Shown: positions 1 to 7,455, numbered from the stretch's first letter. The stretch: DNA of 29,544 bases from Oscillospiraceae bacterium (GCA_029098085.1 JAQXNQ010000275.1:1-29544), one strand, 5' to 3'. Notes: generated from the sequence alone by a model not told the origin. Made by a program: numbers and translations.

Positions 1-178
1 GGGGTTGACGGTGGCCAGACTGAAGAGGATCTCCATCGGCTCTCTGCGGCTGGGGATGCTGCGTCCGGGCGAGTACCGGATGCTGACCAAGGAAGAGGTG
101 GACGCCCTCTTTGAGACGGCCCGCCGTCAGGGCGGAAAGCCTGCGGCCAAGACTTCCGGTGAAAGGAGAAGACGATAA
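1..178 (+). CDS. RsuA/RluB-type pseudouridine synthase, C-terminal end (5' partial)
   Basis: Only the last 58 codons are in the window, read in the frame that begins at base 2 and ends at TAA 176-178. The visible protein contains VARLKRISIGSLRLG followed by LRPGEYRMLTKEEV, which matches the end of the catalytic domain of RsuA/RluB/RluE pseudouridine synthases. These enzymes isomerise a specific uridine in rRNA. A basic tail rich in Arg and Lys follows, as is common in Firmicute members. The stop codon shares its last base with the ATG of the next gene (TAATG), so the two are probably translationally coupled. The exact member (RluB, RsuA or RluE) cannot be told from the tail. Confidence 0.75.
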   Translation, partial: GLTVARLKRISIGSLRLGMLRPGEYRMLTKEEVDALFETARRQGGKPAAKTSGERRRR

Positions 179-552
179 TGCTGTTCATGAGGCCGATGAA
201 GGAGACCGATTCCTTTCCCGGGCTGGCCGGTCCGGAGAGCGGGGAGCTGTATTTTGTGGCCCTTAACGGGGACACGCTGGAGGGCTGGTGCCGCTACCGC
301 AAGGAAGGGAATACGGTGCACATTCTGGAGATCCGGGACGGAGGAGACCTGATGCTGATGGACGGCCTTCTGCGGGCGGTCTTCAATTACATGGAGGAGA
401 TCGGCGTGGATCGGGCGCAGCTGTCGCCTGAGCTGGACGCAGCCCGTCTGAAGGCGCTGATGGTGCCGGTTGATGGGAAAAACTGTGTAAACTCCATCAA
501 GGATTTCCTGTATAATTGTAAGAAGTGCAAAATGTTGGGAAACCACTTGTGA
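178..552 (+). CDS. Small hypothetical protein, possibly GNAT-like
   Basis: This 124-residue soluble protein starts at an ATG that overlaps the stop of the pseudouridine synthase gene. An AGGAGA Shine-Dalgarno lies about 8 bases upstream, inside the upstream coding region. The pattern of an early beta-rich half (ELYFVALNGDTLEGWCRYRKEG, then VHILEIRD), a helix with LLRAVFNYMEEIG, and a C-terminal stretch ending in FLYNCKKCK resembles small acetyltransferase-like (GNAT-fold) proteins of Clostridia, but no clear acetyl-CoA binding loop is visible. The assignment is a guess from overall pattern. There is no signal peptide or membrane segment. The last codons overlap the -35 box of the next promoter. 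Confidence 0.6.
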   Translation: MLFMRPMKETDSFPGLAGPESGELYFVALNGDTLEGWCRYRKEGNTVHILEIRDGGDLMLMDGLLRAVFNYMEEIGVDRAQLSPELDAARLKALMVPVDGKNCVNSIKDFLYNCKKCKMLGNHL

Positions 553-575
553 TTTTTTTCACGGTGTAGTATAAT
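547..575 (+). promoter_or_regulatory. Sigma-A promoter for the transcarboxylase-like operon
   Basis: A -35 box TTGTGA (547-552) and a -10 box TATAAT (570-575) are separated by exactly 17 bases. Transcription would begin near 582, giving a leader of about 170 bases before the first gene. The -35 box overlaps the end of the upstream coding sequence. Confidence 0.75.
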
Positions 576-608
576 ATAATGGGTGAATTTGAGGATAACC
601 TTTGCTTT

Positions 609-677
609 GCCGCAAAACGGCCTTCTGAAGGGGATTTTCAGGTTCTCTGTCCGACGAAAAGCCGGGTTTTCGGGACA
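609..677 (+). promoter_or_regulatory. Structured 5' leader of the carboxyltransferase operon
   Basis: The leader between the promoter and the ATG at 752 can fold into at least two stems. One is GCCG 609-612 with CGGC 618-621. A longer one pairs TGTCC 648-652 and CGAAAA 655-660 with TTTTCG 667-672 and GGACA 673-677, leaving a GA bulge and a six-base loop. No T-run follows the longer stem, so it is not a simple terminator. I do not recognise a known riboswitch. Confidence 0.4.
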
Positions 678-751
678 AATGTCACCGGACAAACCGTCTG
701 AGACGCTGGTTTTGAAAAAACGGCTCGAATACATAGAATGGGGGCAATAAA

Positions 752-2095
752 ATGAATTTACAAGCCAAGCTTGCAAAGCTTGAGGAAGTCAAATCCGCTT
801 GCCAGACCGCTTCTCCCGCCCGGGAACGGATCACCGCTCTCTTTGACGAGGGAACCTTCGTGGAGCTGGACGGCTTTGTAGCCTGCGGCAGCGAGGGCGT
901 CGGCGTCATCACCGGTTACGGCGCTGTGGAGGGCAGCATTGTTTATGCCTTCTCCCAGGATGTGACCACCATGGGCGGCGCTGTGTCCAAAGCCCATGCC
1001 GAGAAGATCGCCAAGCTCTATGATCTGGCCGTCAAGAACGGTGCGCCCGTGGTCGCCATTTTCGACTCCAACGGCGCCAAGATCTCGGAGGGTCAGGAGG
1101 TTCTGGCTAGCTACCAGAAGATTCTCGCCCTGTCCAACAACCTGTCCGGCGTGGTGCCTCAGGTTGCCGTTGTAGCAGGCAGCTGCGTGGGCATCAGCGC
1201 CATGATGGCCGCTTCCGCTGACATTCTGGTGATGGCTGAGGACGCCGAGCTGTATCTGACCGCCGGCACCGATGCTTCCGCGAAAGCCGCTGCTGAGCAC
1301 GGCATTGCTCATGTGGTCTGCGAGGACGCCATGGCCGCCGTTCAGAAGGCCCGGGAGATCGTTTCCGTTCTGCCTCTGAACAACCTCTCCATTGCTCCCA
1401 TCAGCGAGGGTGCCGAGGCCGCCGCCGCTGCCTTTGACAACACCACCGCTTCCGCCGATCTGACTGCCGCCATCTGCGACGCCGGTTCGGTTATCGAGCT
1501 GAAGGCCGACTTCACCAAGCATGTTTTCACCGCGCTGGCCACCCTGGGCGGCAGCACCGTGGGCATCGTTTCCATCAAGGGCACCATCTGCTCCACCTGC
1601 ATCACCAAGATCACCTCCTTCGTCCGCTTCTGCGACAGCTTCAGCCTGCCCGTCATCACCTTTGTGGACAATGAGGGCTTCAAGGAGGGCACCTGCCCCG
1701 CAGCCGCAGCCCGTCTGTCCGCTGCCTATGCCGACGCTACCACCGCCAAGATCTCGGTCTATACCGGCAGTGTGATCGGCGCCGCCGGCGTGGCCTTTGC
1801 CGCTGCCGACCTGCGCATCGCCTGGCCCACCGCCATCATCTCCGCTCTGGCTCCCGCCACTGCTGTGGAGTTCTTCTGGCATGACAAGCTGAAGGGCGCC
1901 GACGATGTGGCTGCCAAGCGCGCCGAGCTGGAAGAGCTCTACGCCGACACCGAGGCCAGCCCCTTCGAGGCTGCCAAGGCCGGCATGGTGGAGGACATCA
2001 TCGCCCCCGCCGCCACCAGAAGCACCCTGATCGCCGCTCTGGACGCCCTGGCCTCCAAGCGGGTCTCCAGACTGCCCAAGAAGCATTCCTGCTGA
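752..2095 (+). CDS. Biotin-dependent acyl-CoA carboxyltransferase subunit (12S/MmdA type, divergent)
   Basis: This is a carboxyltransferase of the family of methylmalonyl-CoA decarboxylase alpha and transcarboxylase 12S, which move CO2 between biotin and an acyl-CoA. The family is seen in ARERI...LFDEGTFVELD near residues 23-40, the crotonase-fold N domain (VITGYGAVEGSIVYAFSQD at 52-70, DSNGAKISEG at 105-114), the C domain (VRFCDSFSLPVITFVDNEGF at 291-310, AWPTAII at 357-363) and the ending LPKKHSC. It has 447 residues against about 510-520 in the family. Glycine-rich loops are altered: the usual AGGA in the N domain reads VGIS (145-149 region) and the usual YGGA reads IGAA (342-345). The substrate is therefore uncertain. 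It is the first gene of the operon. GGGGGC upstream of the ATG is a weak ribosome site, and codons are strongly biased. Confidence 0.82.
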   Translation: MNLQAKLAKLEEVKSACQTASPARERITALFDEGTFVELDGFVACGSEGVGVITGYGAVEGSIVYAFSQDVTTMGGAVSKAHAEKIAKLYDLAVKNGAPVVAIFDSNGAKISEGQEVLASYQKILALSNNLSGVVPQVAVVAGSCVGISAMMAASADILVMAEDAELYLTAGTDASAKAAAEHGIAHVVCEDAMAAVQKAREIVSVLPLNNLSIAPISEGAEAAAAAFDNTTASADLTAAICDAGSVIELKADFTKHVFTALATLGGSTVGIVSIKGTICSTCITKITSFVRFCDSFSLPVITFVDNEGFKEGTCPAAAARLSAAYADATTAKISVYTGSVIGAAGVAFAAADLRIAWPTAIISALAPATAVEFFWHDKLKGADDVAAKRAELEELYADTEASPFEAAKAGMVEDIIAPAATRSTLIAALDALASKRVSRLPKKHSC

Positions 2096-2135
2096 TAGAA
2101 ACAACGACGAATTTTGATAGAAAGGTCTTGAAATC

Positions 2136-2519
2136 ATGAGAAGATTCAACATTACCGTAAACGGCAAAACCTACGACGTCGCTGTGGAAGAGGCTGACGG
2201 CTCCGCTCCCGTGGCTGCTGCCCCCGCTGCTCCTGCCGCTGCTCCCGCTCCCGCCGCAGCTCCTGCTGCCCCCGCTCCCGCCGCTGCCCCCGCCGGCCCT
2301 GTTTCCGGCACTGAGGTGAAGTCCCCCATGCCCGGCACCATTCTGGGCGTCAAGGTCAATGTGGGCGACACCGTCACCAAGGGTCAGGCCATCATCGTTC
2401 TGGAAGCCATGAAGATGGAAAACGACATCGTCGCTCCCGTGGACGGCAAGATCGTCTCCATTACCACCAAGAAGGGCGACAGCGTAAACGCCAACGACGT
2501 TCTGGCTGTGGTCGGCTGA
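2136..2519 (+). CDS. Biotin carboxyl carrier subunit (1.3S/MmdC type)
   Basis: A 127-residue carrier protein. Residues 1-20 form a short N-terminal strand region (FNITVNGKTYDVAVEEA) typical of decarboxylase/transcarboxylase carriers. Residues about 23-57 are a flexible Ala/Pro linker. Residues 60-127 are a biotinyl/lipoyl domain with the canonical AMKM motif, in which Lys93 would carry biotin, and the PMPG turn at 64-67 that is also typical. The protein swings the carboxyl group between the two carboxyltransferase subunits encoded on either side. An AGAAAGG ribosome site precedes the ATG, and only 40 bases separate it from the upstream gene. The length matches the 1.3S subunit of propionibacterial transcarboxylase and decarboxylase gamma/delta carriers. 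Confidence 0.92.
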   Translation: MRRFNITVNGKTYDVAVEEADGSAPVAAAPAAPAAAPAPAAAPAAPAPAAAPAGPVSGTEVKSPMPGTILGVKVNVGDTVTKGQAIIVLEAMKMENDIVAPVDGKIVSITTKKGDSVNANDVLAVVG

Positions 2520-2541
2520 TTTGGGGTTATTCCCCCGGATG

Positions 2542-2587
2542 TCCGGACGGCGGTTCTGTCCGGACGAATCCGGCCGGTTTTCCGGCA
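2542..2587 (+). other. Intercistronic stem-loops between carrier and 5S-type genes
   Basis: Two GC-rich hairpins lie in the 96-base gap: GTCCGGAC 2542-2549 with GTCCGGAC 2559-2566, and GCCGG 2574-2578 with CCGGC 2583-2587 around a TTTT loop. Neither is followed by a T-run, so they look like mRNA processing or stability elements that could set subunit ratios rather than a terminator. Confidence 0.45.
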
Positions 2588-2615
2588 CTAATTCAAAAAG
2601 GAGGACTAACCGCAA

Positions 2616-4031
2616 ATGGCTAAGAAAATCAAAATTGTTGAAACTGTTCTGCGTGACGCCCATCAGAGCCTGATTGCCACCCGTATGCCCCTGAGCGACA
2701 TGCTCCCCATTCTGGGCGAGATGGATAAGGTCGGCTATTACGCTGTGGAATGCTGGGGCGGCGCCACCTTCGACTCCTGCCTGCGCTTCCTCAACGAGGA
2801 TCCCTGGGACAGACTGCGCACCCTGCGCAGAGAGTTGCCTAACACCAAGCTGCAGATGCTGTTCCGCGGCCAGAACATGCTGGGCTACCGTCATTACGCC
2901 GATGATGTGCTGGACTACTTTGTCCGCAAGTCCGTGGCCAACGGCATCGACATCATCCGTATCTTCGACGCCCTGAACGACATCCGCAACCTGGAAGCCA
3001 CCATCAAGGCCGTCAAGGCTGTCAAGGCCGAGAACCCCGCTGCTCACGCCCAGATCGCCATCTCCTACACCCTGGGCGAGACCTTCACCACCGACTACTA
3101 TGTGGGCTACGCCAAGCAGATCGAGGAAGCCGGCGCCGATTCCATCTGCATCAAGGACATGGCTGCTCTGCTGACTCCCTATCGCACCGCTGAGCTGACC
3201 CAGGCCATCAAGGAAGCCGTCAGCATTCCTGTCAACCTGCACACCCATTACACCTCCGGCCTTGCCTCCATGTGCCTGCTGAAGGGCATCGAGGCCGGCG
3301 CCGACATCATCGATACCGCCATGTCTCCGCTGGCGCTGGGCACCTCTCACGCCCCCACCGAGTCCATGGTTGCTGCTCTCCAGGGCACCGAGTACGACAC
3401 CGGTCTGGATCTGAAGCAGCTGACCAAGATCCGTGATTACTTCATGACCCTGCGCAAGAAGTACATCGAGAGCGGTCTGCTGGATCCCAAGATGCTGGCC
3501 ACCGATGCCAACGCCCTGATCTATCAGGTTCCCGGCGGCATGCTGTCCAACCTGCTGAGCCAGCTGAAGCAGGCCGGCAAGGAGGATCAGCTGGAGGACG
3601 TGCTGAAGGAAGTTCCCCGGGTTCGCCGGGATTCCGGTATGCCTCCTCTGGTCACCCCCACCTCTCAGATCGTCGGCACCCAGGCGGTGTTCAACGTGAT
3701 CACCGGCGAGCGGTACAAGATGGTCACCAAGGAGTTCAAGGGTCTGGTTCGCGGCGAGTACGGCCGTACCCCCGAGCCCATCGATCCCGAGTTCCAGAAG
3801 ATGATCTGCAAGGACGAGCCCATCATCAGCTGCCGTCCCGCAGACCTGCTGAAGCCTGAGCTGGAAACTCTCCGCAAGGAGTGCGCCGAGTGGGTGGAGC
3901 AGGAGGAGGATGTCCTCAGCTACGCCATGTTCGGCCAGGTTGCCACCAAGTTCTTCGAGAAGCGCCGCAATGCCAAATACGGCATCGACGGCAAGCGCGC
4001 TGACTTCGAGAGCGGCGTGCATCCCGTTTGA
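2616..4031 (+). CDS. OadA/PycB/transcarboxylase 5S-type carboxyltransferase subunit
   Basis: This 471-residue protein is the 2-oxo-acid carboxyltransferase subunit that takes CO2 from oxaloacetate to biotin, or the reverse with pyruvate. The DRE-TIM-like barrel opens with ETVLRDAHQSLIATRM (Asp14 and His16). The metal-bound carboxylysine is Lys180 in SICIKDM, and the metal ligands His209 and His211 lie in NLHTHYTSG. The conserved PycA/OadA C-terminal domain follows (VPGGMLSNL near 306-314, VTPTSQIVGTQAVFN near 347-361). No biotinyl domain is fused, and the separate carrier gene upstream supplies it. The length fits transcarboxylase 5S (about 505) rather than full OadA (about 590). GGAGG lies 11 bases before the ATG. 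In the absence of OadB, this with its neighbours fits a soluble transcarboxylase. Confidence 0.9.
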   Translation: MAKKIKIVETVLRDAHQSLIATRMPLSDMLPILGEMDKVGYYAVECWGGATFDSCLRFLNEDPWDRLRTLRRELPNTKLQMLFRGQNMLGYRHYADDVLDYFVRKSVANGIDIIRIFDALNDIRNLEATIKAVKAVKAENPAAHAQIAISYTLGETFTTDYYVGYAKQIEEAGADSICIKDMAALLTPYRTAELTQAIKEAVSIPVNLHTHYTSGLASMCLLKGIEAGADIIDTAMSPLALGTSHAPTESMVAALQGTEYDTGLDLKQLTKIRDYFMTLRKKYIESGLLDPKMLATDANALIYQVPGGMLSNLLSQLKQAGKEDQLEDVLKEVPRVRRDSGMPPLVTPTSQIVGTQAVFNVITGERYKMVTKEFKGLVRGEYGRTPEPIDPEFQKMICKDEPIISCRPADLLKPELETLRKECAEWVEQEEDVLSYAMFGQVATKFFEKRRNAKYGIDGKRADFESGVHPV

Positions 4032-4050
4032 TTGATACGCCATGTATGAG

Positions 4051-4086
4051 AAAGGAGAACCGTCTTCGGATGGTTCTCCTTTTTGT
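4051..4086. terminator. Bidirectional terminator between convergent genes
   Basis: AAAGGAGAACC (4051-4061) pairs perfectly with GGTTCTCCTTT (4072-4082), with a ten-base loop, and is followed by TTTTTG on the plus strand. The A-run on the other side gives a T-run for the minus strand, so it can stop both the carboxyltransferase operon and the AraC gene. Confidence 0.9.
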
Positions 4087-4087
4087 T

Positions 4088-4930
4088 TTATTTTCCTCTG
4101 TACAGGATCCGGTAGCTGCGGGGTGAGAGCCCGGTTTCCTTTTTGAACAGACTGGAGAAGTAGTTGGAATCGCTGTAGCCCACCGAAAGAGCCACTTCAG
4201 TCACGGTCAGTCCGGAGTAGAGAAGGAGGGAGCGTGCATCGGCCATTCTCAGCCCGGTCAGGTATTCCCGGATGCTTTTGCCGGTCTGCCGGTTGAACTG
4301 TCGGCTCAGATAGGATCGGCTGCAGCCGAAATGCCGGCAGATATCCTCCTCCGAAATGCTGCGGGTGTGGTACTGCTTGAGGAATCGGACAACCCGATCA
4401 ACGAACTGTTCGTCTCCGGCAGGCGCGTCCTCCCGCTTGCGGCAGGCCAGCTCCAGCATCCGGCACAAGGGTGTGATCAGGGTGTCCACCGTTTCCTTCG
4501 GGGGCATTTCGTCCTTCAGGGAGGCGTACACATCCCGCAGCCTTTCCGGCGGCAGACCGTAGGCACCAGCGGCAGCACGGATATAGCTTTCCGGGCGGCT
4601 GCATTTGTATCCGCTGACACAGAGAAAGCCGGTGGAGCGGCGGCCGTCGGTGAGGGGGTACACATATTCCTGCACGCCGGCGTAGCAAATGCCCGCAAAG
4701 GACCCGCAGGCGGCCTTCTGTTCGACCTTGTACTGCCGCCGGATGCAGTGCTCCTGCGCTTCGGGATGGCTCTTGACATAGACGCAGTAGGAGTTTTCGT
4801 GGATATTGAAGGTGATCAGCTCGCTGGGCGTGATCAGGGTGTCCGCGCCGTTGGGATGCAGCGTGACCGACAGGCCGCAGGTCTGCTTCAGATAGAGGAT
4901 GTATGCCTTGATGGCCTGAATATCGTCCAT
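4088..4930 (-). CDS. AraC-family regulator with PocR-like sensor domain
   Basis: The 280-residue protein has an N-terminal PocR-type ligand domain (about residues 10-160) with Cys/His features such as YCVYVKSHPEAQEHC, AACG and ICYAGVQEYVYPL. A C-terminal double helix-turn-helix AraC domain spans about 180-278 (SISEEDICRHFGCSRSYLSRQF and the signature VALSVGYSDSNYFSSLFKKETG). The ATG at 4930 is preferred over one 18 bases upstream because AGGAGG (4937-4942) sits six bases before it. It is divergent from the FAD oxidoreductase gene, with a 112-base gap that holds a direct repeat suited to AraC binding. It probably activates that gene in response to a small metabolite; the ligand is unknown. PocR itself responds to 1,2-propanediol, but the same cannot be assumed here. 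Confidence 0.92.
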   Translation of the reverse strand: MDDIQAIKAYILYLKQTCGLSVTLHPNGADTLITPSELITFNIHENSYCVYVKSHPEAQEHCIRRQYKVEQKAACGSFAGICYAGVQEYVYPLTDGRRSTGFLCVSGYKCSRPESYIRAAAGAYGLPPERLRDVYASLKDEMPPKETVDTLITPLCRMLELACRKREDAPAGDEQFVDRVVRFLKQYHTRSISEEDICRHFGCSRSYLSRQFNRQTGKSIREYLTGLRMADARSLLLYSGLTVTEVALSVGYSDSNYFSSLFKKETGLSPRSYRILYRGK

Positions 4931-4947
4931 GGAAAGCCTCCTGTGCA

Positions 4948-4980
4948 CAAAATCAAGGGTTCAGTGGGCAAAAACAAAGG
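4948..4980. promoter_or_regulatory. Tandem AraC-type half-sites
   Basis: CAAAATCAAGGG (4948-4959) and CAAAAACAAAGG (4969-4980) match at 10 of 12 positions with a spacing of exactly 21 bases, two helical turns. The downstream copy ends about nine bases before the expected -35 of the oxidoreductase promoter. Both copies lie in the leader of the divergent regulator gene, so autoregulation is also possible. Confidence 0.6.
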
Positions 4981-5011
4981 TTTTTCCCGGGCTTTTGTGT
5001 TATGCTGATTG

Positions 5012-5017
5012 TATAAT
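5012..5017 (+). promoter_or_regulatory. -10 box of the activator-dependent oxidoreductase promoter
   Basis: A perfect TATAAT lies 25 bases before the start codon at 5043. No good -35 box is found 16-18 bases upstream (the bases there read GGGCTT), which fits a promoter needing an activator such as the divergent AraC protein. Confidence 0.55.
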
Positions 5018-5042
5018 AGCACAGACTACAGGAGGAATCAAG

Positions 5043-6308
5043 ATGCAGTACCAGATCAATATCACAAAAGAAGCAGCTTACGACGTGATTGTGGCAGGCT
5101 CCGGCCCTGCTGGAATGGCCGCTGCCGTCAGCGCAGGACGCAGCGGCGCCCGTACTCTGCTTATTGAAAGTCTGGGCCGGGTGGGCGGCATCTCCACATC
5201 CGGTCTGATGAGCCATTTCACCGGCTCGGTGGGGAACAAGCTGTACTGGGAAATTCTGGAGCGCGCCGCCGCCAAAAACTCCTTTGCACGGGGAGAAGTA
5301 ACGCCGGTGATCGATCCGGAGCAGCTGACCGTCACCTATTACGAGATACTGGAAGAGGCCGGCGTGGAGCTGCTGCTGTATACAACGGTCTGCGATGTGC
5401 TGATGGAGGGGCAGAAGGTGACCGGTGTCATCTGCCACAGCAAGGACGGCTTCAGCCTTTACCGGGCCAGGGTCGTCATCGACGCCAGCGGCGACGGGGA
5501 TGTGGCCTTCAAAAGCGGCGCGGATTTTGTGCTGGGCCGGGAGACCGACGGGCGGATGCAGCCGGCTACCCTCATGTTCAAGGTAGGCGGTGTCGATATG
5601 GAGAAGGCGGTTTTCCCCGGCTCCTTTGAAACGCTGGTCGACACCGAAAAGGGCGAGCTGCAGGCGCTGGCCCGGGAAAAGCTGCCCCATCCAGCGGGGC
5701 ATGTGCTGTTGTACCGGTCGACGATTCCCGGAGTGGTTACCTGCAATATGACCAATGCCACCGGCATCGACGGCACCCGGGCGGAGGACCTGACCCGGGC
5801 GGAAATCACCTGCCGCAAACAGATCGCCCCCATTGTGGATTTCCTGCGGGAATATGTTCCGGGATATGAACACTGCTATGTCCTCAGCGGCGCTTCCCTG
5901 ATCGGGATCCGGGAGACCCGCCACTTTAAGGGCCTGAGTACCCTGACGGCGGAGGACATCTCCGAGGCGCGGCAGTACGAGGATTATGTGGTATATGACG
6001 CCCACTTCAATTTTGATGTGCACAACATCACCGGCGCCGGTCTGGACGCGACCGGCTGCCAGCACAAATTCACCCAGAAAAAGGGGTATACCATTCCCTA
6101 TGGCTGTCTGGTGCCGGAAAAGGTAGACGGACTGCTGCTGGCGGGCCGGAACATTTCCGGAACCCATATGGCCCATTCCAGCTTCCGTGCCATGCCCATC
6201 TGCGTCGGCATCGGCGAAGGAGCGGGCCTTGCGGCGGCGCTGGCCGTACGGCAGGGGAAGGATCCCCGGGAGGTGCAGCCGGCTGACATTCAGGCACTGC
6301 TGCGATGA
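5043..6308 (+). CDS. FAD-dependent oxidoreductase
   Basis: A 421-residue flavoprotein of the FAD_oxidored/succinate-dehydrogenase-like superfamily. The dinucleotide fold is at residues 13-36 (VIVAGSGPAGMAAAV, then TLLIES), followed by GRVGGISTSGLM, which binds the flavin in this family. A conserved C-terminal block, LLLAGRNISGTHMAHSSFRAMP then GIGEGAGLAAALA, closes the FAD site. The start is the ATG at 5043, preceded by GGAGG; an open frame extends upstream but runs through the promoter. No signal peptide or heme or iron-sulfur cysteine cluster is seen. The substrate is unknown. Divergence from the PocR/AraC regulator suggests induction by a metabolite it oxidises or reduces. Confidence 0.85.
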   Translation: MQYQINITKEAAYDVIVAGSGPAGMAAAVSAGRSGARTLLIESLGRVGGISTSGLMSHFTGSVGNKLYWEILERAAAKNSFARGEVTPVIDPEQLTVTYYEILEEAGVELLLYTTVCDVLMEGQKVTGVICHSKDGFSLYRARVVIDASGDGDVAFKSGADFVLGRETDGRMQPATLMFKVGGVDMEKAVFPGSFETLVDTEKGELQALAREKLPHPAGHVLLYRSTIPGVVTCNMTNATGIDGTRAEDLTRAEITCRKQIAPIVDFLREYVPGYEHCYVLSGASLIGIRETRHFKGLSTLTAEDISEARQYEDYVVYDAHFNFDVHNITGAGLDATGCQHKFTQKKGYTIPYGCLVPEKVDGLLLAGRNISGTHMAHSSFRAMPICVGIGEGAGLAAALAVRQGKDPREVQPADIQALLR

Positions 6309-6316
6309 TAGAGCCA

Positions 6317-6348
6317 TGCCCGGACAGGAGAACCCGTCCGGGCATTTT
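6317..6348 (+). terminator. Intrinsic terminator after the oxidoreductase gene
   Basis: TGCCCGGAC (6317-6325) pairs with GTCCGGGCA (6336-6344) in a nine-base-pair stem followed by TTTT. It lies nine bases after the stop codon. Confidence 0.88.
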
Positions 6349-6452
6349 GACGCACACTGTCTTCTATACGAACACAAATTTAATGGTAAAATCGTTTGAA
6401 AACATAAGAATATCAGAAATATTCAGGTTTTACGCTTTTTTTCTCCAGAGAC

Positions 6453-6481
6453 ATGACGAAATCTGCTTTTTGTGTTATGAT
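6453..6481 (+). promoter_or_regulatory. Extended -10 promoter for the yitT-like gene cluster
   Basis: A -35-like ATGACG (6453-6458), a 17-base spacer and TATGAT (6476-6481) with an upstream TGT make a plausible sigma-A promoter. The start codon is 95 bases downstream. The AT-rich stretch from 6350 onward otherwise holds no gene. Confidence 0.55.
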
Positions 6482-6575
6482 AAAGAACGGCACAGAAAAA
6501 TTGTCCGTTTGCGGCGGGCAATTTTCACGCCGCATCACGGCCGATTCCATGAGGACGGCTTCAGGAGGCAGACAT

Positions 6576-7451
6576 ATGAACGAAAAACTGCGCCGTTTCA
6601 TCGGCATTGAAAGCGGCAGGGAATTTCTGATGCTGAACGCAGGCACCCTGCTGGTGGCGGCGGGTGTCTATTTCTTTAAGTTCCCCAACAATTTCTCCAC
6701 AGGCGGCGTTTCCGGCATTGCGATTATTCTGGGCCATTATGTCAGAGCCCTGACCCCCGGCACGGTGGTGTCCATCCTCAACTATCTGCTGTTGGCCATC
6801 GGCTTTCTGGTTTTCGGCACCGGCTTCGGCTTCAAAACGGCCTATTCCACCGTTCTGATGTCTGCTTCCATTCAGTTGATGGAGAAAATTTACCCCATGG
6901 ACAAGCCGTTCACCGATCAGCCCTTCCTGGAGCTGATTTTCGCAGTGGGACTGCCGGCGGTGGGCTCGGCTATTCTGTTCAACATCGACGCCTCCACCGG
7001 CGGCACCGATGTGGTGGCCATGATCCTGAAAAAATACACCAGCCTCAACATCGGCAAGGCACTGCTGGCTTCGGATGTGGTCATCACCCTGGGCGCGTGT
7101 GTGGCCTTTGGCATGCAGACCGGTCTGTTCTCGGTGCTGGGCCTGATCATCAAGGCATTTCTGGTGGACAGCGTCATTGAAAGCTTCAATATGTGCAAAT
7201 ATTTCACCATCGTCAGCAAGAATCCCGAACAGGTCTGCCGCTACATCACCGAAAACCTCAAGCGAAGCGCCACCCTGGTGCAGGGCACTGGCGCCTTCCG
7301 CCATGAGGATCAGACCGTGATTCTGGCGGTCATGAGCCGCGCACAGGCTGTGCTGCTGCGCAAGTACATCCATCACAACGACCCCACTGCCTTCATGATG
7401 ATCACCAACACCAGTGAAATCATCGGCAAGGGTTTCCGGGGGGTGTCCTGA
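6576..7451 (+). CDS. YitT family membrane protein (DUF161 plus DUF2179)
   Basis: The 291-residue protein has an N-terminal half with about five hydrophobic helices (LMLNAGTLLVAAGVYFF, TGGVSGIAIIL, VVSILNYLLLAIGFLVF, ELIFAVGLPAVGSAILF, VVITLGACVAFG). A C-terminal cytoplasmic DUF2179-like domain follows, containing FTIVSKNPEQVCRYI and VILAVMSRAQAVLL. GGVSGIA and the Asp/Gly-rich loop IDASTGGTDVVAMIL are family hallmarks. The ATG at 6576 was chosen over an upstream one because AGGAGG sits seven bases before it and the earlier one falls inside the promoter. The family is widespread in Firmicutes and its transport role is not established. The methyltransferase gene follows after four bases. Confidence 0.9.
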   Translation: MNEKLRRFIGIESGREFLMLNAGTLLVAAGVYFFKFPNNFSTGGVSGIAIILGHYVRALTPGTVVSILNYLLLAIGFLVFGTGFGFKTAYSTVLMSASIQLMEKIYPMDKPFTDQPFLELIFAVGLPAVGSAILFNIDASTGGTDVVAMILKKYTSLNIGKALLASDVVITLGACVAFGMQTGLFSVLGLIIKAFLVDSVIESFNMCKYFTIVSKNPEQVCRYITENLKRSATLVQGTGAFRHEDQTVILAVMSRAQAVLLRKYIHHNDPTAFMMITNTSEIIGKGFRGVS

Positions 7452-7455
7452 TACC

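Noticed and set aside
1998..4043. A 681-codon antisense open frame opposite the 5S-type gene
   Set aside because: It is a low-complexity Gly/His/Leu-rich product of the biased codons of the real gene, and has no plausible start or domain.
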